Shown here piece by piece: positions 11,162 to 12,322 of a stretch of DNA of 12,322 nucleotides. The position numbers and the translations under genes are program-made. Source of the stretch: Candidatus Woesearchaeota archaeon (lineage in GTDB: Archaea > Nanobdellota > Nanobdellia > Woesearchaeales > GW2011-AR9); NCBI GenBank assembly GCA_016181345.1, contig JACOZM010000115.1:1-12322 (forward strand), given 5' to 3'. The notes beneath the pieces are model-generated. The model had not been told where the DNA came from. It worked only from the letters and a program-made list of their open reading frames with translations, and ran no database searches. Numbering within the stretch: the first letter of the stretch is position 1; the number at the start of each line of letters is the position of its first letter.

Positions 11162-12322
11162 CAATATATTACTGAACTGAATAAGGAAATTCATCTTAAA
11201 TCTATTCTGCATCCCTTGGTCAACCGCTGGTTCTTCAGTAGATTTAAGACGTTCACGGAAGCTCAGCTATCGGCTGTTTATCCCATTCATTGTCGAGAAA
11301 ATATTTTGGTTTCTTCTCCAACAGGAAGTGGAAAGACAGATAGGATATATTGTGTCTATGTTTCTCCATTAAAGGCCCTTTCAACTGATATTGCAGTTAA
11401 TCTTCTCGATCCTCTCAAGGAAATTGAGGAATTAGCTGAGAAGGAAATGGAAGGAAAGAAAAAATTAGGTATCAGAGTAGGAGTAAGAACAGGAGACACG
11501 ACAGCTTATGAAAAATCAAAGATGGCTAAACTTCCGCCGCATATCTTGATTACTACTCCAGAATCTTTAGCTATCGTTATCAATTCGCCGAAGTTCAGCG
11601 AATATCTTAAACAAGCATCATGGCTCATTATTGATGAGATTCATTCTCTAGCGGAAAATAAGCGAGGAGTTCACTTAAATCTGACAATGGAACGGCTTCA
11701 GCAGCTCTCTCCGGGAATGACGAGAATCGGGTTAAGTGCTACTATTGCTCCTTTGGAAGAAATTGCCAAATTTTTAGTTGGTTATCAAGGAGAAGAGCTT
11801 CGGAATTGCAAGATTGTTGATGTCCAGTTTGAAAAAAATATGGATATGCAAGTCATTTCTCCAGTGAAGAGTTTAGTTGATGATGATTATATGTTGAAGC
11901 ACAAGAAAATGTATGAAACTATTCATCAGCTTATTCAGGAGCATAAGACAACATTAATTTTTACCAATACTCGAAGTGCAACAGAAAGAGTTGTGCATAA
12001 TTTAAAAGAATTTTATCCAAAGGATTATACTATTCAAGAGCAGAATGGACAGTCTGGAGAAAGTCGGATTGCTGCCCACCATGGAAGCTTATCCAAATCA
12101 GCTAGGTTTCAGACCGAACAAGACTTACGTGATGGAAAATTAAAAGCAGTCGTCTGCTCAACAAGTTTAGAATTAGGTATAGATATAGGGTATGTTGATT
12201 TAGTACTATGCTTAGGCAGCCCTAAATCTGTTGCCCGCTTTCTTCAGCGAGCAGGAAGGGCAGGGCATCAACTTCATGGGACTATCAAAGGAAGAATTAT
12301 TGTTATGGATCGTGATGATTTG
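11156..12322 (+). CDS. lhr: Lhr-type DEAD/H helicase (partial, runs off the window)
   Basis: The first 389 codons of a large ATP-dependent helicase of the Lhr family (DNA repair and recombination) run to the window end. The N-terminal [26 protein letters not shown] is the Lhr Q-like region. Walker A SPTGSGKT (Lys60), motif Ia VSPLKAL, LIIDEIH (Asp160-His163), LSAT (193-196), [12 protein letters not shown] and QRAGRAGH (motif VI) are all present. The unusual point is that VYVSPLKAL follows GSGKT after only five residues (DRIYC). Lhr proteins usually have about 20 more residues there, forming the helix after the P-loop. The reading frame is intact on both sides, so this is either an in-frame deletion or an assembly collapse. 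The start is in a duplicated 21-bp segment. The gene is not part of the cassette array and represents returning chromosomal content. Confidence 0.85.
   Translation, partial: MIQYITELNKEIHLKSILHPLVNRWFFSRFKTFTEAQLSAVYPIHCRENILVSSPTGSGKTDRIYCVYVSPLKALSTDIAVNLLDPLKEIEELAEKEMEGKKKLGIRVGVRTGDTTAYEKSKMAKLPPHILITTPESLAIVINSPKFSEYLKQASWLIIDEIHSLAENKRGVHLNLTMERLQQLSPGMTRIGLSATIAPLEEIAKFLVGYQGEELRNCKIVDVQFEKNMDMQVISPVKSLVDDDYMLKHKKMYETIHQLIQEHKTTLIFTNTRSATERVVHNLKEFYPKDYTIQEQNGQSGESRIAAHHGSLSKSARFQTEQDLRDGKLKAVVCSTSLELGIDIGYVDLVLCLGSPKSVARFLQRAGRAGHQLHGTIKGRIIVMDRDDL

Overview
The window looks like a piece of an AT-rich archaeal chromosome, most likely from a small-genome (DPANN-type) lineage. The archaeal reading is direct: most genes have a TATA box about 26 nt upstream of the start codon and little or no leader, poly-T tracts follow the 3' ends, and the content is archaeal in style (Lhr-type helicase, XerA-like recombinase ending in an IKSPLD tail, wHTH-MNT/HEPN pair, KilA-N protein). 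The DPANN placement is inference.

Left part (1-3930): the 5' end of a leftward gene that runs off the window, a small [3Fe-4S]-type ferredoxin, a GH114-like secreted lipoprotein glycosidase, and a long U32-family protein. Each of the three complete genes has its own promoter and is ordinary chromosomal content.

Middle part (3975-8762): three abutting cassettes, which I think are the main discovery in the window. Cassette A (3987-4769) carries one unknown gene. Cassette C (4773-7082) carries a leftward wHTH-MNT/HEPN toxin-antitoxin-like operon and a divergent unknown gene. Cassette B (7086-8762) carries a gene split by an in-frame TAG. Each cassette begins with GTTAAGTC-like bases and ends with the reverse complement, and neighbours are separated by exactly GAT, giving ACTTAACGATGTTAAGT-type junctions. 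Inside each end is an arm made of blocks 9-15 bp long. The left blocks are perfectly complementary to the right blocks of the same cassette but unrelated in sequence to the arms of the other cassettes. Every left end also carries a GC-rich hairpin plus a CGAGGARCG...G(C/A)AGAG tail that the right end lacks; the right end has only TT at that point. Arms lie 0-7 nt from stop codons, and in A and B the left arm lies upstream of the promoter, so the pairing must act on DNA rather than on the cassette's own mRNA. The three cassettes share architecture but not cargo, much like integron cassettes, yet the sites are not attC.

Right part (8763-12322): a small leftward ORF, a strongly structured gene-free stretch (about 9190-9312), a KilA-N domain protein, a complete tyrosine recombinase (XerA-like) followed by a 21-nt-arm inverted repeat, a 21-bp direct duplication with mini-ORFs, and the first 389 codons of an Lhr-type helicase that appears to lack the helix after its P-loop. 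The recombinase, 1.4 kb from the array, is the obvious candidate to move the cassettes, but nothing in the sequence proves that link.
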